Below, one piece after another: positions 22,901-32,864 of a stretch of DNA of 64,000 nt; the stretch's first letter is position 1, and the number at the start of each line of letters is the position of its first letter. Position numbers and translations under genes: made by a program. The DNA comes from Strigamia acuminata. Taxonomy: Eukaryota; Arthropoda; Chilopoda; Geophilomorpha; Linotaeniidae. The notes beneath the pieces were generated by a model that saw nothing but the letters and a program-made list of their open reading frames with translations, was not told the DNA's origin and did no database searches. The stretch spans positions 9,068,259 to 9,132,258 of the forward strand of contig OX442320.1 in NCBI GenBank assembly GCA_949358305.1, given 5' to 3'.

Positions 22901-23258
22901 GGACGACTCTTAACCGACCTCAAAGGACACACGGACACCATTTATTCACTCAGTTTTAGTCGAGACGACAACATCCTCGCTTCAGGTAACGATTCTTTTC
23001 AATTTTTACTCAAAATCAATTTTATTTTACCGTGGTTTTCAAGGGGGTGTGGACGGTATGGTCAAGTTGTGGGACGCGAGTAAATTATTCGAAGAAATCG
23101 ACGTGGAGGATTTAAATATCTCGCACGTGCCGATTATCAGGAGCAACACGGATGCGCTCATGTTGGGTTCGTATCCGACGAAATCGACCACGGTTTTGCA
23201 TTTACATTTCACGAGGAAGAATTTGTTGTTGTCGTCGGGAATGTTTGTAGAGAATTGA
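19988..23258 (+). CDS. TAF5: TFIID subunit TAF5
   Basis: Fourteen exons: 19988-20128, 20199-20305, 20359-20437, 20500-20578, 20635-20758, 20819-20937, 20997-21074, 21134-21332, 21397-21516, 21589-21872, 21932-22013, 22516-22627, 22694-22985, 23044-23258 (2031 nt, 676 residues). A LisH motif lies at about residues 30-60. The NTD2 dimerisation domain (FNYESAYTSLKKFVESSLDVYR through HMKGNELMDN) follows, then a Lys-rich linker (KPKKKKIKKDS) and DPNAPPNNRVPLPEL, diagnostic for TAF5. The C-terminal half is a WD40 propeller (GHSGPIYSTSF, DRTARLWA, DDRSVRLWDLSTG, GHKGSVHSLAF, GHTDTIYSLSFS). Most introns are 53-67 nt; intron 11 is about 500 because of a tandem repeat. AATAAA at 23287. Convergent with the ITPRID gene. 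Confidence 0.97.
22025..22495 (+). repeat. tandem repeat in TAF5 intron 11
   Basis: Units of about 19-21 bases, TTTTGATTTATTCGATTTTA and TTGATTTATTTGATTTTATT variants, near-perfect over 22320-22460. Free of AG on the sense strand. Confidence 0.9.
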
Positions 23259-23434
23259 CGAGAAAAAGATGCATTTTTTTTATGTAAATAAATTCGTTAT
23301 TGCTAAAAATAATTATACATTTTTTGTTGTATTTAAAACGAGCTTATAAAATATATATATATCATTAAAACTATGCAAAATATAAAACTATAGATAAGAT
23401 CTGATGTGGAATGTTTTTTTGCATTTTGTTATCA

Positions 23435-26400
23435 CTATGACGGCGGGTTGAGACTCTTGGGTTCGTCGTTTGCCTGTTTGGAGATGAGTTGTTTTAGGAG
23501 ACTCTTGATTTCGCGCAGTTCTTTGCGATTGTGTTCCAATTCTTTCTTCAAACTCGCATTTTCTTCGTGAACTGCGTGTTGGAGGTCCGTGTAGATTCGA
23601 TCTTGGAACTGGGGAGAGAGATTTGATTTTGAGTGAGAATTTTTTTTTTTTTTTTTTTGTTTACGTACGTTCTCTAGCATGAATTGGATTTTGTTTTTCG
23701 TTTCTGGGTGGTTGGGGTTTTCTCTGGAAAATTCGTATTTTTCCAGCGATTTCTCGTGGTTGGATTCCTGGCGCTTTAGTCGCTCGAGTTGTTGGCAGAG
23801 GAAGTTTTGTTGGTGCAACAACAAGGAGAATTGGCGGATCAAACGGATGGATAGAGGCAATAGTTTGGTTTTGTTGATGTTTTGAAGTCTAGATTTGAGC
23901 AATAGTTGGAGTTGGACCACTTCTTTACATATCCCGGCGTGCAAATCACGCAACAACACTAATTCGTCCCTAAATAAATAAATTTAAATTATAAAAAAAA
24001 ATTTTTTTAAATTAATTTCAATCACTTCTGTTCGGGATCGCACTCATCCTTGTATCTATTCAACGTCGAATGATCATTATGAAGAGTTTGTTGGTATTTT
24101 TTCAACGCCATCTGAAGGGCAATGGCCTCCACTCGTGCCCGCTATCGAAACAAAACATGAAAAACATGAAAAACATCGAAAAATTCAACTCAACTCACTT
24201 CTTTTATCGGTTTACTAAAAAACTCTTGCCGAGTCAATTTCGACTGAATTTCTCCGCTCTGTTAAACGATCAAAAGCAATTTTCAATTAATGATTATTCA
24301 GAATTAAATTAAAGACTTAAATGTACGGAAATTATGCAAAGAAGCCGCTGCAGATCGAAATATTCATCCTCCTCCGCCTGGAATGTGTTTGGGGAAGCTC
24401 GCGGTGAAACTTGGGGACTAATTTGAGGCGTCACGACTAATTCTTGTGTTTTGACCGTCGTGGTGACTAAACTGCGTCTCCTTGTGTGTCCGGGGGTCTC
24501 TTCGTCCATCTGCTGGCTCTGAGTCACTTCCGACGTCCGACTAACGACGCTCACGCTCGAACACGACGGGATTTCGAACTGGTCTTGACATGTTTCGCAA
24601 CTTTGTGACGCTTCGACCGAATTAACCGTCAGTTGGACTTCGCTGCGGTAAAATGGCGGCTTCTGGACACTTTCCAAGGATAAAGAATGCATCGAATTAG
24701 AGTTGGAGTCGTCCTCGAAGCTGATGTTGGTGTCGTGGTCAGAGACGATAAGCCGAAATTCGGGTAAATCAGTATTTATTGGTCGGAATGTGTTTTTCAT
24801 TAACAGATCGTCTCTTTGTGTTTCGTCGTAAATGTTTTCGTGAGCGGAGAGCGCGGCGCCGAGTCTGACGGGCTCCGGTCGAACCAGGTGAGGGATGTTT
24901 GGAGAAATATTTTCGTGTGACTTTGATCGATCTTGAGTTTGTGTGACTTTAACGCGACTTTCGTCCATTTGTAACAACTCGGCCGTTTCGCCGTCGAGGA
25001 ATCCGCTGCTGTCGGACAGCGCGCTGTGACGGCGCTCGTCGAGTTCCTCGCCGAGTTCTTCACCGTGAGATGGTAACTGAAAGAAAAGAGAAGTTTCGCA
25101 ATTTTTTCTTGAAAATAATTCGATTTTTTCAATTTTTTCTTGAAAAAAATCCGATTTTTCAATTTTTTCTTGAAAAAAATTCAATTTTTTAATTATTTAT
25201 TGAAATAAATTCAATTTTTCAATTTTTCTTTAAAATAATTCGATTTTTTCAATTATTTATTGAAGTAAATTCAATTTTTCAATTTTTTCTTGAAAATAAT
25301 TCGATTTTTTCAATTATTTATTGAAGTAAATTCAATTTTTCAATTATTTACTGAAAACAAATTCAATTTTTCAAATATTTATTGAAATAAATTCAATTTT
25401 TCAATTTTTTCTTGAAAAAATCCGAATTTTTCAATTTTTTCTTGAAAATAATTCAATTTTTCGATTATTTATTGAAATAAATTCAATTTTTCAATAACTT
25501 ATTACAAGAAATTCGATTATTTTGCAATTTACCTCTTCCAGCTCAAAAGATTCTTTATAAGTTGATAATTTCTCGTCGTTGGACACGGGCAAAGTGCACA
25601 TAGATTGACAGGATTCCTCGATCGGAGTTTCGACTTCAGTTTGCGCGATTAATTCTTGCGAGTCGAGACAAATTGAGTTTTGTCTGACGAGCAATCGCTC
25701 TTTACTGCACCTTCGTTTAGACAAATCGCATTCAGTCGGCTCCTCCTTAGCGGTGAGTTGTTTGTAAACATTCCACAGCCCGAATTTGGATTTCCCGCTT
25801 TTTCCACAACCACTATAATTTTCTAGCTCGAGTTCCTCGTTTTCCATGACCAGCGACGCCGTTCTGCGTCTAGACGACAAAGGTTTAGCCACTTTTCGCG
25901 AGTGCACCAAACCGCCGTCGCCGTCGTCGCAGAACTCGTCTTGGCCGAGGATGAGACGACGTTTGTTGTGCGCGTTTTCGCCTTGGTGCTCGAGGAACTC
26001 TCTGTTTTCAGGCTCGAGGATGCTCCCGCCAGGGCTTTCGATTTGTCGCTTGGCACTTCGCAGCAAAGCGTTTCGAAACGAGTTGGCAGCGAGCACCGAA
26101 AAGGCCACTTCGGAGAACGACGTCAAACTGCAGGTGGGTGAACTCGTCACGTTTCTATCGGCGCGGATCTTGTCTAGGATTTTACCCACTATTCCTACGG
26201 GGCGTTGATTTTCTCTAAGAAAACCTAAGTTGGGAGTGATAAAACAGAGAATAAATGATAAAAAGAAGAAAAACGAGAGTGCGTTTGTTTGAGGTTAGGT
26301 TTATGTGCGTTTTTTATCGGAAAGAAATGCACCAGGTGTGAATAACTGAATACCCCATTAATTTATTAGTAAAGAGTACAGAAATAGTTGGTTGCGGGGG

Positions 26401-27972
26401 ATAAATCGTGGGTGGATGACCCAAAGCCAGTGTTAACCAACACCAGGGTAGAGAAAACCATCATAAAAATATATTTAAGCGATAAAATCTAGATTAAAAA
26501 CTATACAAATGTCAAATATCAGACTAAAATGGAACAAATTATTCGCTTGACGTGTCCGGTGGACACATTTGACAGCTTGGGCGTCGAGTCTGAATCACTG
26601 TACCCCGAAAAGGAGGAACTCGACCAACCTGACAGACCCCTGTAGCCACAAAAACCAGAATCCAACGCTTCCAGAAGCTCTTCCTGATGCCGTACGTACT
26701 CATCCAAGTCGTTTCCTTTCACCTATAAATGTTTTTGATGAAATTTGTTGAGAATTTTCAAATATTTTCAAATATTTTCAAAAATTGTACGAAATTTAAA
26801 ATGTGAATACTTTTGAAGGGTTTAAAAAGCGTTTAGGGATCCGTGCGAGGGGGTCCGCGGACGTCACATGGCCCCCGAATCCGAGATTTAGCAGAATTTG
26901 TTCCGGATCTTCGCGGCGGGACTCGAGGAGCGTCTCGATGCTGCTGTAATCAATTAAAATTCATTTTTATTTATTTATTTATTTATTTATTTAGTTTAAA
27001 TTCACCTCGATATGCTCGATGCTGATACACTGGAAATGTCGGACTGCAGCGACGTTTTTTCTTTCATCTGAAGCAAGCTGGAGCGCCGCTGTTGCACCGA
27101 CGAATCGTATTGTACACACTTAATGGATGTTCTTCGCTTTTCTAATTTGGAATCCGTTACCCCAGCTGTAAAGGCGATAAAAACGGAAGAAAAAAATAAC
27201 TTTTGACGAAAACAAACGCACCATAAAACGAAATTAGTGATTAAACTGCGAGATCACGGCTAAATATAAATAACTCCGTCGTTAAGCTAATCGGATTACA
27301 CATTTCCCAGCTCACTGATCAGTTTTAAAAATTTGAAAAAAAACAAAACAAAAATGTGTTTAAAACGCAAAATCAAAACATATTTGATGGTTTGCACTTT
27401 GGAACCATCAAAAATGTGTGCTCGGGAGTGAATTTTAATCACGTGCGGAGCAAAACATGAAATAAAATGGATAAAAATTGCAAATAATTCAGTAAAACCT
27501 TAACTTCCCCTTAGTTTGGCACGTTGCCATTATTCTCTTACCCTCAGCACCTAAATGGAGGGAATCCACCTCTAATTTGCTGCCTGATCGCGACACAACT
27601 CGTCCGTCGCCGGTCCTAAACTCTTCCACAGACCTTAATAGAGTTGGATAAATAGATAAATAGACGTAATGTACATTTTTACGACAACAGTCTGCGACAA
27701 AAACAAACAAACAGGTCGTAAAAACTCGTTTCGAGTGCTTTTGTCACTTTGATTGGGCAATTTTGCGAAATTTTTTTCCTCAAACTCACTTGTGGAGCGA
27801 AATGGAATCAACCCATTCTTGAATAGTCACGGGAGACTTTGGACAACACCTGTCTAAAGAAGGGGAGAAAAAAATGCATTTAATTATGACTTAATGTGTT
27901 GGGAAAATCAACCTGTTGATTTTTACCACTCATTTTTTCTCTTTGAACTTCACTTGTTACATTTTCGTTCAT
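23435..27972 (-). CDS. ITPRID: ITPRID-family (KRAP/Tespa1-like) IP3-receptor-interacting protein
   Basis: Twelve exons on the minus strand: 27972-27927, 27853-27790, 27633-27542, 27165-27006, 26943-26811, 26722-26604, 26214-25533, 25076-24327, 24258-24199, 24141-24026, 23969-23669, 23608-23435 (2697 nt, about 898 residues). The N-terminal half carries the family signature: TIQEWVDSI, then EDPEQILLNLGFG followed by ARIPKRFLNPSKVKGNDL. Family members tether inositol-trisphosphate receptors to actin or T-cell signalling complexes. The middle is Ser/Glu-rich and disordered, with SGFLDGE. The last 180 residues form a coiled coil (LLHQQNFLCQQLERLKRQ; ENASLKKELEHNRKELREI). Start chosen because an in-frame TAA precedes it by two codons. 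The join between exons 6 and 7 is the least certain. Confidence 0.8.
25085..25500 (-). repeat. palindromic tandem repeat in ITPRID intron 7
   Basis: Units such as TTTTTCTTGAAAAAAATTCA and ATTATTTATTGAAATAAATT repeat about 15 times. Each contains short complementary halves (TTTTTC/GAAAAA, TTTATT/AATAAA), so the transcript could form serial hairpins. Confidence 0.8.
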
Positions 27973-28829
27973 TTTTTACTCGGTTTTGGTTATGATTTCT
28001 CCATTTTAGTGGTTTTTTGGATCCGATTTTTCGATTTATTCGATTTATTCGGTTTATTCGATCAAACTGTGTAGTTTTGTTTCTGGAAATTAAATGGAAA
28101 AGAAAAATTAGTTGATTGATATCTAATGTGAAGGGGAAATGTGAAATATGGAAGAAGGAAATAAGTTTTTTCATCAATGGATTTTTTGATAAATAAATAG
28201 TATTTTATTTGTTTATTTTAGTGATCGATTTTTATTTCGTGGTTTTTGATCGTGAAAATTTTTTAGAAAATTTAGTAGAAAATGGCATCGAGTGATGGAA
28301 TTATGTAATTTTTATTTTTATTTTATTTTATTTTTTTTGTGTGGTAATTTTTTTTCATTGATTGAGTTCGAAATAGAACAGAGATTTAGCGAAATGACAT
28401 TTTTAAATTCAGGTGACCTCTTTATAATGAAATGAGAGGATCGTGAGAGGAAAAAGATGCGTATCGATCGAGTTGATGTTGACAGAGCGTCAAAGTAGGT
28501 TTAAATAGTTAGATTTGATTCATGTAAATATTTTTTAAGTGTTTAGTTAATACCGATCGGTCTTAAATTCTAAAAAAGTGGAAAGAAAAGTGTGAAATAA
28601 AAACACTAACCAGTCCCACATGTAAACCACTGGAGTCACATCACAAATACCCTCGGAACAAGATCGTTTAATTAATTTAAATTACTAAAATATGTTTAAC
28701 GAATGTTTAGGTTTTGGTGGATATTAAAAAGCGATTATTTTTTATTTTAAAAACTATTATAAAGTTTATTATAAGATTCTAAGTTTTTCTCTACCTTTTA
28801 CTTTCTGTCACTAGGTTTTAATCAGCGCA
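27973..28829. other. bidirectional intergenic region ITPRID / MRPL10
   Basis: About 0.86 kb between the divergent ITPRID and MRPL10 start codons. AT-rich, with no supported exon. Poly-T runs at 28320-28350. Non-coding leader exons of either gene could lie here but cannot be placed. Confidence 0.5.
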
Positions 28830-29811
28830 ATGGCGGCCGTCATTTCAGGCATGTAGGGTTTAAAAATAAAAATTTATCCTTTTTGTTAACAAATTAATTA
28901 AATATTTGCAGTTCGACGTGAGATATGGAAGTTACCGCTTCGTTTGGTGCGATGGAGGACACATTTCGATCCGAAACACCCTCGACATCCACATTTTGAA
29001 CGTGCGAAATTTCTCGCTGCCGCCGAACCGATTTACGATGCCGACACAAGAACTCCCCAAATGAAATGCGATTTTGTCAGATTAAAAAAACCAACGCACA
29101 GAGAAGTAAATATCCATCCATTCGATTAACAAACAACAATTGACGTTCATTATTCACAGCCAATCCCATACGAAAACCTCATCGCCGGATTTGTCCGTCG
29201 AAATTTCGAAAATAGCGAATTCGTCGCGATTTATCACCTCAATCAGTTATTCCAAGACGAAGTATTGGACGCCAAACGGATATTTTTCAAGCACGGATTG
29301 CATTATTACGTGCAGCCAACGGAGATAGTTTCATTAGCCATTAAAGTGTGTTGTCTGAATGAAAGAAAAGCGAATTTCGTTTAAATTTTTGTGTTTTTTT
29401 TTGCAGGATACGAAGTTCAGTCCACTTAATCATTTTTTAAATTGCATACGATTCGAAGCAATTGTGTTTTGCGATCGTAAGAGTGATGTAGCGAAGGTTT
29501 TGGCCATTCAAAAAAAGACGCCGAAACATATTTTATTGGGTAATGAAATTTGATTTTTGTGAAAACATGAAACTCTTTATTTTTTTAATTTTTTGTTTTT
29601 TCTTAAAGGTGGAGTTTTAGAGGACAGACTTATGAGTAAAAATGATCTTATTGCGTACAGTAAATTGCCGGAATTGCCCATTGCGAGAGCGCAGCTTTGC
29701 CACACGTTGAATCAAGTTGCGCAGCAAACTGTAGGACATTTGTCGCATCACCAGACAAATTTGTCGCAAATGTTGCAGCAACATTCAGAAAGCGAAATCA
29801 AAGATAAATAA
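28830..29811 (+). CDS. MRPL10: mitochondrial large-subunit ribosomal protein uL10m
   Basis: Five exons: 28830-28848, 28912-29105, 29160-29345, 29407-29539, 29609-29811 (735 nt, 244 residues; human 261). Similar to MRPL10: a basic N-terminus with RHPHFERAKFLAAAEPIY, the L10 core (ENLIAGFVRRNFENSEFVAIYH), HILLGGVLEDRLMS and YSKLPELPIARAQL. It builds the L7/L12 stalk base of the mitoribosome. The frame works only if intron 1 uses a GC donor (CAG before GCATGT). Splicing at the nearby GT instead shifts into an immediate stop. The start ATG overlaps ATGGCGGCC, a YY1-like context. Confidence 0.9.
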
Positions 29812-30038
29812 GTTTGTTGGAAATAAGTTGTTGTTCGATTTTTGGTTGAGTTTTGTAGTAAAATGATATTTGATATTCATATTGATATTATTATTATCAA
29901 ATCTGTGTTTTTATTTCGAGTTATTTCGTGAATAACAGGCTACAAAACCGGGCTGCCATCTATTGGATTTCCAGCGAACTTTTGATAAAGCGATATGGGC
30001 GGCATCGAGGGGTGCGACAATCAGAATCTGCTTGTCAG

Positions 30039-30280
30039 AGATTCGAATCTTCTTTGGGATTCGAAAGATTCGGATGGGATTCGGAAAGATTCGGAAAGAT
30101 TCGGAAAGATTCGGAAAGATTCGGGGGATTCGGCTGGGATTCGGGGGGATTCGGATAGATTCGGGGGATTCGGGGGGGATTCGAATGAGATTCGGGGAGA
30201 TTCGGATGGGATTCGGTGGGATTCGGCGGGATTCGGTGGGATTCGGCGGGATTCGGATGGGATTCAGAAAGATTCATATG
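30039..30280 (+). repeat. GATTCGG minisatellite, array 1
   Basis: About 20 tandem copies of GATTCGG followed by 3-7 variable bases (AAA, GGG, ATGG, CGG), read on the plus strand. GC-richer than its surroundings. The Arg/Gly/Asp-rich open frames in all frames are by-products. Confidence 0.9.
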
Positions 30281-30460
30281 ATTTTTTTCAAATAAATTTA
30301 GTGAAGTGGGAATGTTTTTTAATTTTAATTTTAACTCTTAGTGAAATGTGGTAAAATACGAGGTAAAATAGCACGCAATCAAATGCAATCACAATTGCGA
30401 ACAATGATGAATTCCGGGCTCGATTCCGGGATTAATTTGAAGTTCGCGCTAAATCGTAAA

Positions 30461-30472
30461 TGCGCATGCGCA
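30461..30472. promoter_or_regulatory. palindromic NRF1-type site
   Basis: TGCGCATGCGCA is a perfect match to the NRF1/alpha-PAL consensus and stands out in AT-rich DNA. It lies between the two GATTCGG arrays, about 350 bases upstream of a small plus-strand frame at 30825, so it may mark a promoter. Confidence 0.5.
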
Positions 30473-30635
30473 GATACCGCGCAGCGAGGTGCGCAGGTAT
30501 AATTTCTTCCGATGATGATTTTACGGACAATTTCAAGGACAATTTCAAGGAAGTTTCTTGTAAAAATATTATTACATTTTTTAATCATAAATTTTGTTTT
30601 TATTTTTCTCGATTTGTATACAACTTAAAGATTCG

Positions 30636-30748
30636 AGATTCGAAGATTCGGTGGGATTCGGAAAGATTCGGGTGGGATTCGGAAAGATTCGGGTGGGATT
30701 CGGAAAGATTCGGGCGGGATTCGGAAGCCATTGTCAGAGATTCGGTCG
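30636..30748 (+). repeat. GATTCGG minisatellite, array 2
   Basis: About eight copies of GATTCGGAAAGATTCGGGTG in the same orientation as array 1, which lies 360 bases upstream. Probably one array family split by a unique segment. Confidence 0.9.
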
Positions 30749-30824
30749 AATGTCGCCCCCCTCGGGTTGGTTAGTAAAATAAAAAAAAAAAGTCTTCTTT
30801 TTCACCCGTTGAGTGGCGCCACCG

Positions 30825-30945
30825 ATGAAAGACAGTTTTTTGAACGATGTTGTTCACTTGGCCAATGAGCTCATTGATTTGCGATTACATGCAGCCAAAG
30901 GAAATCGAACCCCCGAGTCAGGGCTGAAATCGGGGAAATTATCGT
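30825..30945 (+). CDS. possible first exon of an unknown gene
   Basis: ATG at 30825 opens 40 codons (MKDSFLNDVVHLANELIDL..., helical, Leu-rich) ending at a strong donor, T before GTAAGT. A downstream exon at about 31165-31212 (after TTTTTTCAG, donor before GTAAGC) joins in frame. A third candidate begins after the acceptor at about 31652, but its frame does not match cleanly. Family unknown and gene structure unresolved. Confidence 0.35.
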
Positions 30946-31740
30946 GTAAGTTATAGTAATTTTTGCCAATTTTTTATTCATTTTATTAAATTTGATTCTA
31001 CGCCATCTGTGGGCAATGTGTATGCAACTAAAAGGCCATTTTGACTTCAACTCCCAGAAGGCACCTTTGAGCAGGAACAGGAAGCATCCCGCACGCTCAT
31101 TACATATTCAAAATCCAAATGTGCCGAGACTTGACTTATTTTCTATTTGTGTGAAATTTTTTCAGTTGTTCTTCAGAATGCAAAGCCGAAGGATGTGCGG
31201 AATCAACGTTCGAGGTAAGCTCTTTGGTTAGTCTTAGTTTTATACATTTTTCGTTTTATTTTTCCTCGTACTTAAATGAATTAGTGGCTGTTTTTGAACT
31301 TTTGTATCTATTTATTATTCACGCTCGTCGCTGCCCATTTTTTAAACTTCTCCTTCGACTTTATTTCACTTCTAAATGACATTTTGTTCGCCACTATACA
31401 CTTTCTGTGCGGTCATTTTTTTACTCCTGAGAATATTCGCCATTTTGGTTTTTAGTTAGCGTAGTTTTTGTTCTGCCAAAGACTTATTATAGTTAATTTT
31501 ATTGAATGAATTGAGCTAGACTTTTGTTCTCCCGAGTCCGCCATGAATGCCATTGCTTTTGCTCTCCCGTGTCCGCCATTAATGCCATTGCTTTTGTTCT
31601 CCCAAATCCGCCATTAATGCCATATTTATTGATTAATCTTTTTTTTTCTAGGAGAATTACATTTTCATACTCACTGTTGTGTGCAATTTGACGATACCGG
31701 AATGCGAGTAACTTCGTCGGACAAAGAAGACACCGAGAGC

Positions 31741-31829
31741 AACTTGACACATTTTAACTGTATTTTAAACAACTTGACACATTTTAACTGTATTTTAAAC
31801 TATTTGACATATTTTAACTGTATTTTAAA
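31741..31829 (+). repeat. three-copy repeat
   Basis: Three copies of a 29-base unit containing ACATTTTAACTGTATTTTAA, directly followed by the pyrimidine array. Confidence 0.85.
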
Positions 31830-31844
31830 TAAATGTATTTTTTT

Positions 31845-32258
31845 CTACTCTTCCCTCCTTTTTCCTTCTCCATTTTCTTTCTCCCATTTCCTTTCTCTTC
31901 TTTCCTATCCTCCATTTCCTTTCTCTTCTTTCCTATCCTCCATTTCCTTTCTCTTCTTTCCTATCCTCCATTTCCTTTCTCTTCTTTCCTATCCTCCATT
32001 TCCTTTCTCTTCTTTCCTATCCTCCATTTCCTTTCTCTTCTTTCCTATCCTCCATTTCCTTTCTCTTCTTTCCTATCCTCCATTTCCTTTCTCTTCTTTC
32101 CTATCCTCCATTTCCTTTCTCTTCTTTTTCCTTTCCATTCCTTTCTCTTCTTTTTCCTTTCCATTCCTTTCTCTTCTTTTTCCTTTCCATTCCTTTCTCT
32201 TCTTTTTCCTTTCCATTTTTTTCTCTTCTTTTTCCTTTCCATTCCTTTCTCCACGTGA
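31845..32258 (+). repeat. polypyrimidine minisatellite
   Basis: Nearly pure C/T tract: about ten copies of a 27-base unit around CCTCCATTTCCTTTCTCTTC, then copies of a unit around CTTTTTCCTTTCCATTCCTT. Such a mirror-prone homopurine/homopyrimidine block can adopt triplex DNA. Ser/Phe/Leu-rich open frames are artefacts. Confidence 0.9.
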
Positions 32259-32399
32259 ATTGTCCCTTTATATTAAAATGTCCCTTTATATTAAAAATTT
32301 TTCTAAGTCAATAATGACTTTTTTGCGATGGAGGTAGTGCTTTGTAATTAATTGTTTTATAATAAAATGCTTTATTAAATGAATTTTTGGACATAGAAA

Positions 32400-32640
32400 G
32401 TTTTAACTTGACTTGAAGAATGGAAAGGATAGGAAATGAAGAATGGAAAGGATGGGAAATGGAAAGGATTGGAAATGGAGCCTTGGAAAGGATAGGGAGA
32501 GGATAGGAAATGGGGACTTGGAAAGGATAGGGAGAGGATAGGAAATGGGGACTGGGAGAGGATAGGAAATGGGGACTGGGAGAGGATAGGGAGAGGATAG
32601 GAAATGGGGACTTGGAGAGGATGGAAAGGAATGGACATTT
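32400..32640 (+). repeat. polypurine minisatellite
   Basis: G/A-rich units, GGATAGGAAATGGGGACTGG and GAATGGAAAGGATGGGAAAT types, on the same strand as the preceding pyrimidine array and partly complementary to it (CTATCCTCCATTTCC). Confidence 0.85.
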
Positions 32641-32862
32641 GGAGAATGAAAATACAATAAATGGAAAATATACAACATAATCATAATAAATGGAAAATGG
32701 AAAATATACAACATAATCATAATAAATGGAAAATATACAACATAATCATAATAAATGGAAAATATACAACATAATCATAATAAATGGAAAATGTACAACA
32801 TAATAAATGGAAAATGTACAACATAATACATGGAAAATATACAACATAATAAAACAAAATAC
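32641..32862 (+). repeat. AT-rich tandem repeat
   Basis: Copies of ATAAATGGAAAATATACAAC with CATAATCATA, shortening toward the 3' exon of the unknown minus-strand gene. Confidence 0.85.
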
Positions 32863-32864
32863 AC

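Noticed and set aside
30035-30354. Gly/Arg/Asp-rich and Pro/Ser-rich frames
   Set aside because: Produced by the GATTCGG array in every frame; no start context or splice partner.
31681-32337. Ser/Phe/Leu-rich frame of 218 codons
   Set aside because: It runs through the pyrimidine minisatellite. Only its first 20 or so codons might belong to an exon.
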